Of a DNA stretch of 64,000 nt, positions 42,694 through 52,116 are shown piece after piece (the stretch's first letter is position 1; each line of letters opens with the position of its first letter). Origin of the DNA: Streptomyces liliifuscus. GTDB lineage: Bacteria; Actinomycetota; Actinomycetes; Streptomycetales; Streptomycetaceae. The stretch lies in assembly GCF_016598615.1 (NCBI RefSeq), contig NZ_CP066831.1, positions 10,963,223 through 11,027,222 of the forward strand, in the 5' to 3' direction. Under the pieces are notes generated by a model. It was not told the origin of the DNA. It saw only the letters and a list, made by a program, of their open reading frames with translations, and ran no database searches. The position numbers and the translations under genes are program-made.

Positions 42694-42920
42694 CGGAAGA
42701 GGCCTTTCAGAGCTTGTGCGATCTGCTGCTGGACGACGTCGCCCGCATTCTGCGCGCTGCCGGTCTCGTCGACCAGCCAGATGTGGGCGTAGCAGCAGGG
42801 GCAGGTCACGGCGGTCTGGGCCACGACCTCTGAGTACCGGACCCACATCAGGTAGCCGCAGGCGGGGCAGGCCGTCTCGAGGTCCGCGTCGAGGAACTGT
42901 GTCGCGAGGGATTCGCCCAT
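42690..42920 (-). CDS. Small zinc-ribbon protein coupled to the nuclease gene
   Basis: The 76-residue protein starts at ATG 42920 (a further upstream ATG at 42974 is possible). It is essentially one zinc ribbon: 'ETACPACGYLMWVRYSEVVA' and 'QTAVTCPCCYAHIWLVDE', four cysteines in CxxC pairs 19 residues apart, followed by a short amphipathic tail ('DVVQQQIAQALKGLFR'). Its stop overlaps the nuclease start, so the two proteins are made together and probably interact; the ribbon may recognise nucleic acid or the target. No similar named system comes to mind. Confidence 0.65.
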   Translation of the reverse strand: MGESLATQFLDADLETACPACGYLMWVRYSEVVAQTAVTCPCCYAHIWLVDETGSAQNAGDVVQQQIAQALKGLFR

Positions 42921-42977
42921 GACGGGATTGTTCCGTATGGGTCTGACAGCGGTGGTGTTGTCGGTTCCACCCAACTC

Positions 42978-43202
42978 GTGCCCGCGCTGAGTCGCCAGCT
43001 CGTCGAACGGCAGTCACGGGCCGCCCGAAAGGTCCTCATCAAAGACTCCCCTGCCCTCGACGAGGATCTGAAGGCATGGAGGCGAGAGGCAGCCAAGGAG
43101 CGTGCCTCGGGCATTGCCTTTGCACTTCTGAAGCCTTCGTCCTGCCGATCTTCTACTTCTTCAACCGTCGTGAACGCCGGAGACCGACTGGCCCGAGCCT
43201 GA
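42978..43202 (+). CDS. Possible small basic protein (doubtful)
   Basis: From GTG 42978 the first ~54 codons read like real protein ('VPALSRQLVERQSRAARKVL', 'IKDSPALDEDLKAWRREAAK', 'ERASGIAFALLKP') with helical, charged character. The last 20 codons are Ser/Thr-rich noise, which may mean a frameshift near 43140. It is divergent from the zinc-ribbon gene. No family recognised. Confidence 0.3.
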   Translation: MPALSRQLVERQSRAARKVLIKDSPALDEDLKAWRREAAKERASGIAFALLKPSSCRSSTSSTVVNAGDRLARA

Positions 43203-43229
43203 GAACCTGCTGGGCGAAGACGAGAACGT

Positions 43230-43770
43230 GTGACGGCCGGTGTTGGGGGCGTGGTGGGTGTTGCGGCGTTGATGGTGTCGGTGGTGGCGCTGGGGGTGTC
43301 CGGGTGGGCGTCGTTGCGGCAGTTGAGGTTGGCGCAGCATGCCAACACGCTGCCGGTGCTGGTGGATCTCTTCCGTGAGCATCGAAGCGTCCGTCTGGCC
43401 GGGGCGCGGCAGTTCGTGCATGAGCGGTTGCCGGGGTGTGATCTGTCGGCGGGGCTGGACGGGGTGCCGGAAGCCGAGCGGGAGTTGGTGCGTGAGCTGG
43501 CCTGGTTCTACGACAACCTGGGTGCTCTGGTCGCGCATGGTGTGGTGGACATCGAGCCTGTCTCCGGGTACCTGGGCGGGGTCGGTGGTCTCGGTGTGGG
43601 AAGGGATGCGGCCGCTGGTGGAGGCGGAGCGGGCCAAGAGGGCGGGGAACGCCATGCCGGATCCGAACCGCTGGCAGGAGTACTTCGAGAACCTCTACCA
43701 CCTGGTCCGTGAGATCCCCGCGGACCAGGCTCGTGCGCGTACTGAGCTGTGGCGCCTCCCGCGCCCATGA
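43230..43770 (+). pseudogene. DUF4760-like single-TM protein, frameshifted
   Basis: From GTG 43230 the frame reads a TM helix ('GGVVGVAALMVSVVALGVSG'), then 'SLRQLRLAQHANTLPVLVDL', 'FREHRSVRLAGARQFVHERL', and 'REWAWFYDNLGALVAHGVVD'-like text up to 'PVSGYLGG'. In a GGGCGGGG run at ~43575 the frame slips; the other frame continues 'SVVSVWEGMRPLVEAERAKR', 'YFENLYHLVREIPADQARAR'. The TM plus 'QLRL.Q.AN.LPVLVDLFRE' pattern matches DUF4760-type proteins, often found near defence genes. One base would restore it, so it may be intact in the living strain. Confidence 0.6.
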
Positions 43771-43840
43771 TGCGTGACGCGGTGCTGCTCCAGACATTCA
43801 CGCTGCCCGGCTTGCGACTCCTGCCATGACAGGCGACCGG

Positions 43841-45862
43841 TCACTGTCTGCCGACTTCGGGATCCAGATGTTCCCGGATCCGTCGGTAGAGGTCGGTGAC
43901 CGGGGTTGGTGGGTTGGAGTGGTGGGCTGCGAAGTGGGCACCGACGCGGGGCTTGCTCCGGCCGTGCTCCTTTCTGGCCTGTTCGTACAGCTCGGGATCG
44001 AGCTCGGTGAGCAGGGCTTCGAATTCGCCGCCCTTGTTGCCGTCGGTGCCGAATTCGCGGGCGAAGGTGAACACGCCTGCTTCTTCCCAGTAGCCCTTCC
44101 AGCGGGTGAAGGTGTCGCTGGGGTCCGGTTGGCCGTCTGGGAGGAGGTTCTTGGCTGTGAGGTGTTCGTGCAGGCGGCTGCCGGGGCTGAGTGCGGGGCC
44201 GTCCGCGACGATCGCCCAGGGGATGCCGAAGGCTTCGAGGTAGTCGATGTAGCCGTGGAAGGCCGTGTCCCCGTCGACCCTCATCAGGCAGATGTTGGCG
44301 GCACTGAGGGGGCCCCATTCGGGACAGTGGGTGCTGTCCCACCACCGGCTCAGAGCGCCGGTTTCGGTGGCGCCTTCGCACAGGATGACTCCGGCGGCGA
44401 ACAGCAGGGCCCGGGCCTCCGATGTGCCCAGACGCTGCAGCCATCTGGTCTGCTCCTGTGCAGGCAGATCCTGGGGTGTGCGGAAGACCTGGGTGCCTGA
44501 CGGGTGAGGGGCCAATCGCACGATGCGGGAGAGGTCCGCAGGGGTGCTGGCGGGCACGAGATCGGCACTGTGGGTGATCACGATGCACTGGGCGCGGCGG
44601 GCATCAAGGACTGGGATGAGGCGGCGCTGGAGGGTCGGCTCCAGGTTGACGGCCGGCTCATCGAGGACGATGACACGGCCGGACTTGCCGGTGAGCAGGG
44701 TGCTCAGCAGGAGCGCTTCCTGGATGCCGGCCCCGGCGAAGGCGATAGGTACTTCGTAGTCACCGTCGACGACGGTGACATCGATGAGCATCGTGCCCGG
44801 TTCCTCGGGATCCGGGGATGCCTGCACACCCAACGCACGCCCGGTCAGATCAGTGAACAACTCCTTGGCCTGTGCATAACGCTGACGCAGCGCCAGAGGA
44901 CCGTTCTTGCACCGGTACAGCTCACCGGCCACCCCACCGCCGTCCCGCAGGTCGAAAGAACGCTGAAGGGCCTGGTGGGAGAAGCGGCGTTCCAGCGGGA
45001 GACGGCGGTTGTCGGTGACCACGATGCCCTGGCGCAGGATCGCGGCCAGCACGTGGATGAAGTCGAAGGACCGATTGTCGATCTCACGCTCACCCAGCCT
45101 GGCTGCCAGGTCCAGCAGTGTGACGGGCAGTGGGCTGGATCCGTCATTCGGCGGTGTCACGCTAAAGGACAGAGCCTCGACTTGGGACGGCGGAAGCACC
45201 TTGGTGAAGTCTCCCAGGCCTGCCGGGCGTTGCTGCCACCAGTGGCTGAAGTTCCGGGTCTGGGCAGGTACCCTTCCTCGGGCATCGGTTGGGCCCAGGC
45301 GCAGGAAGCTGGACCCGCCCACGAGCTGGATGTGCCACGTGGCGTCGGCGTGGGTGAACTCCCAGGCTGCGAACCAAGGCTGGCTCCAGGCCGCGTCGTA
45401 GTGCACGTGAAGGGTGCCGGTCCACAGCGGGAACAACGATGCGGGATCGAGCTGGTCGCGTACCGCAGCGTCCAGTTGAGCTCGGGTTGGAAGGCTGGGG
45501 GAGGACGCGCTGTCCGCCCCGCATACGAAAGCAGCCCTGACGAAGGCGGCAACCAGTTCCTGCTCCCAGGCCTGATCAAGCTCGATCTTCACGGCGACCT
45601 GGAATGATGTGGCGCCGAAGCGTCCTGCCCGGTTGTACAGGCCCAGCCGATCGGCTGCCGGTCGGCCGCTGTAGTGCCCGACGACCGTACTGATCAGGTC
45701 CACCACCCTGCCCAGGTTGGACTTACCCGCGCCGTTCGGGCCAGTGACGATAATGGGCTGACCAGCCAAGTCCAGATGCAGGTCGCCGCACGACAAGAAG
45801 TCACGACAGCCGATACTCAACACTCGCAAGGGGGGCCACCTCGGATTTCCATCTCCGGGCAT
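43841..45862 (-). CDS. OLD-family ATPase-TOPRIM nuclease
   Basis: The 673-residue protein starts at ATG 45862. The SMC-like ATPase has 'DLAGQPIIVTGPNGAGKSNL' (Walker A, ~residues 34-46), a signature region 'VPIAFAGAGIQEALLLSTLL' and Walker B 'RVIVLDEPAVNLEPTLQRRL', then 'CIVITHSADLVP'. The C-terminal TOPRIM nuclease shows the metal Glu in 'GVILCEGATETGALSRWW', 'ICLMRVDGDTAFHGYIDYLE' and 'PWAIVADGPALSPGS'. OLD proteins cut DNA in phage defence (class 1 alone, class 2 with a UvrD-like GajB). No gajB-like gene follows, so it looks like a class 1 stand-alone enzyme. The gene is intact amid decayed neighbours. Confidence 0.82.
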   Translation of the reverse strand: MPGDGNPRWPPLRVLSIGCRDFLSCGDLHLDLAGQPIIVTGPNGAGKSNLGRVVDLISTVVGHYSGRPAADRLGLYNRAGRFGATSFQVAVKIELDQAWEQELVAAFVRAAFVCGADSASSPSLPTRAQLDAAVRDQLDPASLFPLWTGTLHVHYDAAWSQPWFAAWEFTHADATWHIQLVGGSSFLRLGPTDARGRVPAQTRNFSHWWQQRPAGLGDFTKVLPPSQVEALSFSVTPPNDGSSPLPVTLLDLAARLGEREIDNRSFDFIHVLAAILRQGIVVTDNRRLPLERRFSHQALQRSFDLRDGGGVAGELYRCKNGPLALRQRYAQAKELFTDLTGRALGVQASPDPEEPGTMLIDVTVVDGDYEVPIAFAGAGIQEALLLSTLLTGKSGRVIVLDEPAVNLEPTLQRRLIPVLDARRAQCIVITHSADLVPASTPADLSRIVRLAPHPSGTQVFRTPQDLPAQEQTRWLQRLGTSEARALLFAAGVILCEGATETGALSRWWDSTHCPEWGPLSAANICLMRVDGDTAFHGYIDYLEAFGIPWAIVADGPALSPGSRLHEHLTAKNLLPDGQPDPSDTFTRWKGYWEEAGVFTFAREFGTDGNKGGEFEALLTELDPELYEQARKEHGRSKPRVGAHFAAHHSNPPTPVTDLYRRIREHLDPEVGRQ

Positions 45863-45900
45863 CCTTCCAAAAAGGGGTGGAAACTGCGGGGCTTTTGCGG

Positions 45901-48280
45901 CTACGCCCAGTCAAGCCCCAAGGCTGCGAGCGCCTGGCGCTTGTCGGCGGTGAGCTTGGCGCGGCGGCCTTTCTGGTTCATGATCCACACTCCGAGTTTG
46001 ACCTCGGTCCCGTCGTCCAGTTGTTCTACGTGGCCCCTGGAGACCGTCACAGAGCCGGTGCGGGCCTTGTACTGCGCGAGGGCCGCCACGCCCCGCTCGA
46101 ACGCGCCAGAAGCCGCCCTGGGGGCCTTCACCGGTGTTTCCTTCTCCGGCGGCAGGGGCACGACGCCGATGGCCTCCAGGCGCTCGCGCTGCCCGTCCAT
46201 CAGCCCCTCCCAGACCTCACGCTGGCGCTGCTTGGCAGCAAACCGTCCGACGTCCATCCCGTGCACGGTGACGCCGGGCAGGACGTCGGCCTGGCCGCCT
46301 TCATCGCGGACCAGCTCCCGCAGGGCGGCGTAGTGCCGCTGCCAGTCAGTCGGCCACGCCGGGCTCCAGTCCGGATCGATCTCCTGCAACGCGGCTTCCC
46401 ACTCGGGGTGTTCGGCCAGCGCGCCCGGCCGGCGGAGATTGGACAGCCACTGCCCCACCTTCCGGTCCAGCGCCGTGGCTGAGCGGGGCGCGCTGAGTGT
46501 CCAGTGCTGGTTGTAGTACGCCTTCGCGGCCTCCAGGTTCACCTGGAACCGCTCATCCGTGAGGCTCCAGACCATGCCCAGCTTCTCCAGCCGCCGCGCG
46601 CGCAGGCCGGTCATCTGCCCCGCCCCGAAAGCCCGTCGCTGTTCTGCCACCCACTGCCCAAGGGGTACGCGCCCTCCTTGTGCCCGTACGGAACCCTGGC
46701 GTGAAGCTCACGCTCGGTGAACGTCTTGAGCGCCGACCAGCCGCGCGCCCAGTCCTGCTTCTCCGTGTCGATCACGTTGAAGGACACCCAGTCCGCGACC
46801 ATCACCGGGTCACGCGGAGCGGCAAAACGGAGCAGCAGACGGGATTCTTCCTCGCCCTCCTCGGGCGGCGGACCGATGTACTCGGACGGCTGCGCCACGT
46901 CCTTCTGCGGCTCCTGCGGAATCGCCAGCAACTCCACGGCCTCTTCATCGTGAGCCCGCAGACCTTCCAATACCTTCACCAAAGGCCGATACGAACCCGA
47001 GGTGAACATGTCCTCCGGTTTTTCTCCCGGCTGGAGAAATACCGGCACGATCAAAGAGGCGAGCTTCCCTTGTCCCGGCTTTTGACGCAGTGCCCGGCCG
47101 ATGGCCTGGACGATGTCGTGCGGCGCGCCCTTGGGGTCAGGAGGGCGACGCTGTCCACGGCCCTGATGTCGACGCCCTCACCCAGGACACGGCAGTTGCT
47201 CAGCACGGCCCGCTGTGCAGTGGACCCGAAGCTGCTCAGCACTCCCCGCCGGCGCTCCGGGACATGCTCCCCGCACAGCCAGTCCGCCCAGATCCGAGCG
47301 GGGTACTTCTCGGGCTGGTCGGCGTGCAGCTTCGCCGCCACACGCTCCAACCCCTCCGCATGAGCCTGTGCCTCTATCGTCCGGTGGTGGAAGGTGATGC
47401 ACGTCGACAGATTGTGCTGAGCCATCGTGTGCAGCAGCGCGGCCTGCAAGGCTCCGAGCCGCTGCCCCCGCACCTTCTCACTGCGCCGCTCCTCACCCAT
47501 CAGCCGCTCGGGCGTGACGACCGGGTCCTGGAGCTCCAGCACGATGATCTGGTACCGCGCCAGCAGACCGCGCGACACGGCAGATGCGAGTGACAGTTTG
47601 TACAGGACGGGCCCGAACACCTTCTCGTCATCCATGGAAGCCGCCATCTCCCGCGGCAGCGCGTCCGCCCCCTCGGCAACCTCCCGGTTCTGCCGCTCCT
47701 CCCAGATCCGCGGCGTGGCCGTCAGGTACAGCCGGCGGTAGGCGGGGATGACGGTCTGGTCGTGGATGTCCGCCCACGCCTTACCCATCGCCCCCGACGT
47801 CCGGTGCGCCTCATCAACCACCGCGAGGTCCACCGGGGCCAGCTGCTGGCCGTAGGCGCCCTCGAACGCCTCCGCCAGGACACCCAACGACGCGTAGGTG
47901 GCGTAGATGGTCACCGGCCCCTGCCCGTGCCACAGCGCCAACTGCACCGGGTTCGTCGTGGAGCGCACCCGCAGGTTCCACAGGTCCGGGTCGTCCTGAA
48001 GCGAGCACACGGCAACTGCCGGCCCTTTGTGCCCGGCCTCGTGCCACGCCCTCACCGTCTGTGCCAGGAGATCCAGCGTCGGCACCAGCACGAGAACGCG
48101 CCCCGCGCGCACAAGCCGCTTGGCGGAAGCCGCCGCGATAATCGTCTTCCCCGTGCCGCACGCGGCGTGCACCTGCCCGCGCAGACCGTTCGGGGGGATG
48201 CCGGTCGGCGGTACGTCCAGACCGCGCACGATCGCGGCCACCGCCTCGACCTGGTGGCTGCGCAGCTTGGTCCCGTTCAA
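45901..48280 (-). pseudogene. Telomere-type DEAD/DEAH helicase with helicase-associated repeats, two frameshifts (copy 2)
   Basis: TTG 48280 is the likely start (GGAGAGG nine bases upstream): 'LNGTKLRSHQVEAVAAIVRG', Walker A 'HAACGTGKTIIAAASAKRLV', motif II 'VDLAVVDEAHRTSGAMGKAW', 'LTATPRIWEERQNREVAEGA'. A one-base loss near 47140 breaks domain 2 after 'VLGEGVDIRAVDSVALL'; the next frame gives 'LIVPVFLQPGEKPEDMFTSG' to 'YPLGSGW'; a second slip near 46650 leads to helicase-associated repeats ('LEKLGMVWSLTDERFQVNLE', 'VEQLDDGTEVKLGVWIMNQK'). Restored, it would be ~795 residues, the size of subtelomeric Streptomyces helicases. A 35-codon frame (48277-48384, 'MTARQVARNLRGSKGTCQER') overlaps its start by TTGA and may be a leader. 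Confidence 0.82.
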
Positions 48281-48543
48281 GAACTGCCCCTCTCCTGCGC
48301 GTTGGACCGCCGGAGGCTGTCGAGCCGCTCCTGGCAAGTGCCCTTGCTGCCCCGTAGGTTGCGGGCGACCTGGCGTGCCGTCATCCCCACTCCTTGCCAA
48401 GAGCGCCATCCTGGGGCCGGATGAACCGGATCATCTATCTGGCGATGCCAAGCCAGCACTCTACCTCATTTTAGTCCAGGTTAACTGGAAGGCTAAATGT
48501 TGGGTTAAAGACCTGCTAGCCTCGGTGGTGGAGGTAATCACGT

Positions 48544-50670
48544 ATGGCATCCGAGGAAGAGCTGTTCGCGTCGGTCGATGCGCTGCTGGAAGAAGAGCCA
48601 CAGCTGCCGTCTCCGGCCGAGCGTGCCCGGCTGCGGGAGGCCGCCGGCATCACGCAGGCCCGTCTCGCGCAGGCTTTGAAGTCGACGACACAGTCGGTGA
48701 AGAACTGGGAGAACGGCCGCTCGGAGCCGAAGCCGCCGCGTCTGGAGGCCTACCAGAGGCTGCTGAACGGCTGGGCTGCCCGTTTCCCCGCGCACGGCAC
48801 GCCGCCCGTCACCACGCCCACTGCGCTCCCAGCGCCGAAGCCGGCCGCGGAGACGGTGTCCGGCCCGGCGGCCGCGCCGGACGCCACAACTGCCGAGCCG
48901 GTGGAAGAGCCCGCGGTCCAGGCCGTCCCGGAGCGGCCGGCCGCGCGCCCGGCAGTGTCGTCACGCCGCCCCGCCCGCACGCCCGCGGCGCCGAACACTC
49001 GCACTGATCCGCGTTTTGCGCACGGTCCGCTCGCGGTCTTGGACGGCGACGGCACCGCCTACGGTGTCGACGGCGTCATGCTCGACTGCCCCGCGACCAC
49101 GGTTGTGGAGTTGGTGGAGTGGACGCTGCGCGAGTCCGGCATCGGCGCCGCGAAGCTGAACCGGTACGGCAAGGACTCCGATCCGCTCATCGTGCTCACC
49201 GCGGCGGCCGCGGTGAAGCTCGGGCTCCCCGAGCGCCTGGAGGGCCACGAGCAGCGCCGCTCGCTGCGCCTGCCCGCCGACCACCCGGTCGTCAAGCAGG
49301 TCCTTCGCGCGAAGTGGCAGCTCACCCAGCGCGGCTTCGGCCCGTGGGCAAGGGTCTACCGCAAGGCCCAGGGACGCGAACGGCAGTGCGTACAGCTCGC
49401 GGTCCTGTCCTGGGACGCCCTCGACGAGCGCTCCTGGCCCGGCGTCACGGACATGGAGCCGGCCGACATCGCCCGCGTCCTGGGCATCTACGCGACCCGG
49501 GTCATCACCCCCCGCGGCAGCACAGCCGTCTCCGGGCTGGAGCTGATGACGGCGCTGCGCCCGCCCACCCGGGCGGTGCAGGAGAAGGAGACCGGGAACT
49601 GGGTGCCCGGCCACAACCCCGGCAGCCTGGGGACGCAGCCGATGGACCCGGCGCCGCCGGAGGCCACCTTGGAGCACCCCGTGGTCGTGAACTCCGGCTG
49701 GACGGGCGGCTTCCTCGATGAGGAGGCCTACCAGTGGGTCCGCGACGTCGGTCTGCTGACCGATGAGGAGTGCACACTGCCCTTCGCGGTCGGCCTGGAC
49801 CTCAACACCGCGTTCCTCGCCGCAGCCGCCCGCCTCACCGTGGGACTGTCCGCCCCCGACCACTTCCACACCCCGGCGTTCAACCCGAAGATCCCCGGCT
49901 CCTGGCTGGTCGACCTGTCCCACATCGAGGTGGACCCGCGCCTGCCCAGCCCCTTCACACCGGCCGGCGTACGCCCCGAAGGACCGGCCTGGTATCAGAC
50001 GCACACCGTCGCCTACGCCCAGGAGCTCGGCTACAACGTCCACCCGATCGAGGCGTACCTGCGCCGCGAGACGGGCGCGTACCTGGACCCGTGGCACGAC
50101 CGGCTCAAGACCGCCTATGTGGACACGCTCGCCGACCTCGGCGTCACCCGGGACCTGGACGACCGGCAGTTCCTCGCGGCGATGGAACAGCACAAGAACA
50201 CCGACCCGGCGATGGCCGCCGTGCTGGCCGCGGTCAAGGCGACCGTGAAGGGCGGGGTGGGCAAGCTGCGGGAGCGCCCGCAGGGCAAGTCCTACCAACA
50301 GGGCGAGCGGTGGCCGGCCCTGGAACGCCCGACCTGGCGCCCCGACATCCGCGCCGCGGTCATCTCCAAGGCGCGCGTGAACATGCACCGCAAGCTCACC
50401 AACATGGCCAGGATGACCGGCCTGTTCCCGCTGGCCGTGCTCTCCGACTGCGTCGTCTACCCCTCGCCCGGGGAGAGCCCGCTGGACTTCCTGCCCTACG
50501 CCGCGTCCGGCAAGCCGCAGCCCGGTGGTTTCCGCCTCGGGCCCACCCCGGGCCTGGCGAAGCTGGAGGGCGTCCAGACGATGCTGTGGGCGGTCGACCT
50601 GATGGAGCAGGGCCTCAACCCGGCCCGCCACATCAAGGGCGGCGACGCCGTCCTGGACGAAGGCGAGTAG
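48544..50670 (+). CDS. tap: Telomere-associated protein Tap
   Basis: The 708-residue protein starts at ATG 48544. Residues ~20-80 are an XRE-type HTH ('ERARLREAAGITQARLAQAL', 'KSTTQSVKNWENGRSEPKPP'). An Ala/Pro linker (~85-160) leads to a conserved central domain ('VDGVMLDCPATTVVELVEWT', 'GFGPWARVYRKAQGRERQCV'). In Streptomyces, Tap binds the 3' overhang at chromosome ends and recruits the terminal protein for end patching. The C-terminal half has 'AVGLDLNTAFLAAAARL' (D419), 'VISKARVNMHRKL' (K609-N613) and 'VLSDCVVYPSP' (D635), spaced like motifs A, B and C of family B polymerases, which is my inference. The gene is intact and lies three bases from tpg. Confidence 0.92.
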   Translation: MASEEELFASVDALLEEEPQLPSPAERARLREAAGITQARLAQALKSTTQSVKNWENGRSEPKPPRLEAYQRLLNGWAARFPAHGTPPVTTPTALPAPKPAAETVSGPAAAPDATTAEPVEEPAVQAVPERPAARPAVSSRRPARTPAAPNTRTDPRFAHGPLAVLDGDGTAYGVDGVMLDCPATTVVELVEWTLRESGIGAAKLNRYGKDSDPLIVLTAAAAVKLGLPERLEGHEQRRSLRLPADHPVVKQVLRAKWQLTQRGFGPWARVYRKAQGRERQCVQLAVLSWDALDERSWPGVTDMEPADIARVLGIYATRVITPRGSTAVSGLELMTALRPPTRAVQEKETGNWVPGHNPGSLGTQPMDPAPPEATLEHPVVVNSGWTGGFLDEEAYQWVRDVGLLTDEECTLPFAVGLDLNTAFLAAAARLTVGLSAPDHFHTPAFNPKIPGSWLVDLSHIEVDPRLPSPFTPAGVRPEGPAWYQTHTVAYAQELGYNVHPIEAYLRRETGAYLDPWHDRLKTAYVDTLADLGVTRDLDDRQFLAAMEQHKNTDPAMAAVLAAVKATVKGGVGKLRERPQGKSYQQGERWPALERPTWRPDIRAAVISKARVNMHRKLTNMARMTGLFPLAVLSDCVVYPSPGESPLDFLPYAASGKPQPGGFRLGPTPGLAKLEGVQTMLWAVDLMEQGLNPARHIKGGDAVLDEGE

Positions 50671-50673
50671 ACG

Positions 50674-51234
50674 ATGGCCGGAGAGATCGACGACGCGATC
50701 GAGCGCGCCGACCGCGAGAGCTTCACCCGCGAGCCGCCCAAGACACTCAAGGGCAAGATCGGCTACCTGCTCAAGCAACTGGGCAGCGCGAAAGCCGTCG
50801 CACAGGCGATCGGCGTCACCGCCGACTCCGTCAACCGCTACCGGCGCGGCGCCCGCAAACACGCCCGCACCGACGTCGCCGCGAAGATCGACGACGCGGT
50901 ACGGGCCCGCTGGCAGCCACAGGTACGCAAACGCCGCCAGCGCCAAGCCGCCGCCACCGGCGGGATCACCGTGGAGACCAGAGCCCGCTTCGGCTACACC
51001 GCGCCCATCGGCACCACCGACGACGGCCGCTTCCGCCGCCTCACCGTGCACCTCCCCCCGGCCTACGCACAGCGCCTCTTCGACGCCCGCGACCAAGGAG
51101 CCAGCGACCAGCAGATGCGTGGGATCATCGCCGAAGGATTCAAGGAAATCTATTTCCAGGACGGCGGCAGCCGCGCCACGGGACTCTCCGACGTCGAAAT
51201 CAACGACATCGACTACCTGGATCTTGATTTCTAA
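50674..51234 (+). CDS. tpg: Terminal protein Tpg
   Basis: The 186-residue protein starts at ATG 50674, three bases after the tap stop, so the two form an operon. It shows the Tpg layout: an N-terminal leader 'IDDAIERADRESFTREPPKT', an HTH-like region 'GYLLKQLGSAKAVAQAIGVT', 'ADSVNRYRRGARKHARTDVA', a basic stretch 'RWQPQVRKRRQRQAAATG', a central 'FGYTAPIGTTDDGRFRRLTV' and an acidic end 'VEINDIDYLDLDF'. Tpg is covalently attached to the 5' ends of Streptomyces linear replicons and primes the last Okazaki patch. Length matches TpgA-type proteins (~184). Its presence with tap shows that the replicon is linear and that an end is near. Confidence 0.92.
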   Translation: MAGEIDDAIERADRESFTREPPKTLKGKIGYLLKQLGSAKAVAQAIGVTADSVNRYRRGARKHARTDVAAKIDDAVRARWQPQVRKRRQRQAAATGGITVETRARFGYTAPIGTTDDGRFRRLTVHLPPAYAQRLFDARDQGASDQQMRGIIAEGFKEIYFQDGGSRATGLSDVEINDIDYLDLDF

Positions 51235-51282
51235 TCCGTAGCCGTTCATGGCGGGCCGTGCCTGTATTGTGACTGAGCGCGC

Positions 51283-51335
51283 TAGTTGGCCAGTGAGCGT
51301 TTCAGTTGACCACTTTGGCGCTCAGTCCCGAGCAC
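51283..51335. repeat. Inverted motif copy left of a small TM gene
   Basis: CTAGTTGGCCAGTGAGCG here is nearly the reverse complement of CGCTCAGAGTGGCCAACTGG at 51939-51958. The two flank the frameshifted single-TM gene between them. A second motif, TTGACCACTTTGGCGCTCAG, follows within the same copy. Confidence 0.5.
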
Positions 51336-51356
51336 GGCCTGTACCCTGCGTCGGAA

Positions 51357-51898
51357 TCATGAGTTCGTCAGGCGATCGATGAGCCATCGCGCTTGAGCTA
51401 CATCGCCGCCGCCCACGGTCAGGCTGGCTCTGGCAGCGGTGTAGAAGCGGTCCCGGCCTTCGTCAGCGCGCCGCACGGCAGCCACCCAGTCGAAGTCATC
51501 ACTGGCGATGCCGCGCGCCGCCCGTTCCAGCTGCAGCACCGCCCAGCGCCACTCGCGTGCGGCGGCCACCGTGTCGGCGTCACCCAGCAGAAGCACCCTC
51601 TCCCACGCTTTGGTCCGCTGGGCGTCCGCTTGGGCGATCAGCTCAAGGCCCGTGTTCCGATCAATCGGATGCGCCCGCGACGAGGGTCGTGACGCCGCCG
51701 TGATGCGATGCGCGAGTAAGTGGACCTCCTTGAGCGCGCGACCGAACTCGGAGTAGGCGTCAATCGACGCTCATCCCACCGCACCGAGAGGGCACGTTCC
51801 CACTGCGCTCTGTCATTAAGACGTGCCGTGAGCAGCGTCCCGAGAACGCCGACGATGACACCCATGAGTGCAGGCAGCTGGTTCAGCAAGGCAGTCAC
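51357..51898 (-). pseudogene. Single-TM cytosolic-helical protein, frameshifted
   Basis: From GTG 51898 (CTGAGG upstream) the frame reads a TM helix ('LPALMGVIVGVLGTLLTA') and 'RLNDRAQWERALSVRWDERR'. One base is lost near 51757; the other frame continues 'AYSEFGRALKEVHLLAHRIT', 'RNTGLELIAQADAQRTKAWE', 'VLLLGDADTVAAAREWRWAV' and ends 'DVAQARWLIDRLTNS'. Rejoined, it is a ~180-residue protein of the same layout as the IS passenger at 12952-13467. Function unknown; related genes often neighbour NTPases such as the NACHT protein next door. Confidence 0.65.
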
Positions 51899-51936
51899 CC
51901 TCAGAGCATGCCCGTAACGGTGTCCTGCCAAGTGGC

Positions 51937-51960
51937 GCGCTCAGAGTGGCCAACTGGAGG
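51937..51960. repeat. Inverted motif copy right of the small TM gene
   Basis: The word CGCTCAGAGTGGCCAACTGG pairs with 51283-51300 in opposite orientation. Confidence 0.45.
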
Positions 51961-52116
51961 ATTCTGACCGCGCTTCCGTGAGAACTACGGCCAGTGCTCG
52001 ATCGAGTCGTACCACGTCGAGCCGACCCGTAACGGTGTGGAGGCCACAACCGCTCTGTCACCCTTTTGGGTTGATTGCGAACCAGCCCCCAGAGTCCGCT
52101 CTGTCCGTCGGGCACG

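Noticed and set aside
48961..51249. A 762-codon open frame antisense to tap and tpg
   Set aside because: Repetitive Val/Gly/Ala/Asp composition typical of the antisense shadow of a GC-rich gene; tap and tpg are clear on the other strand.
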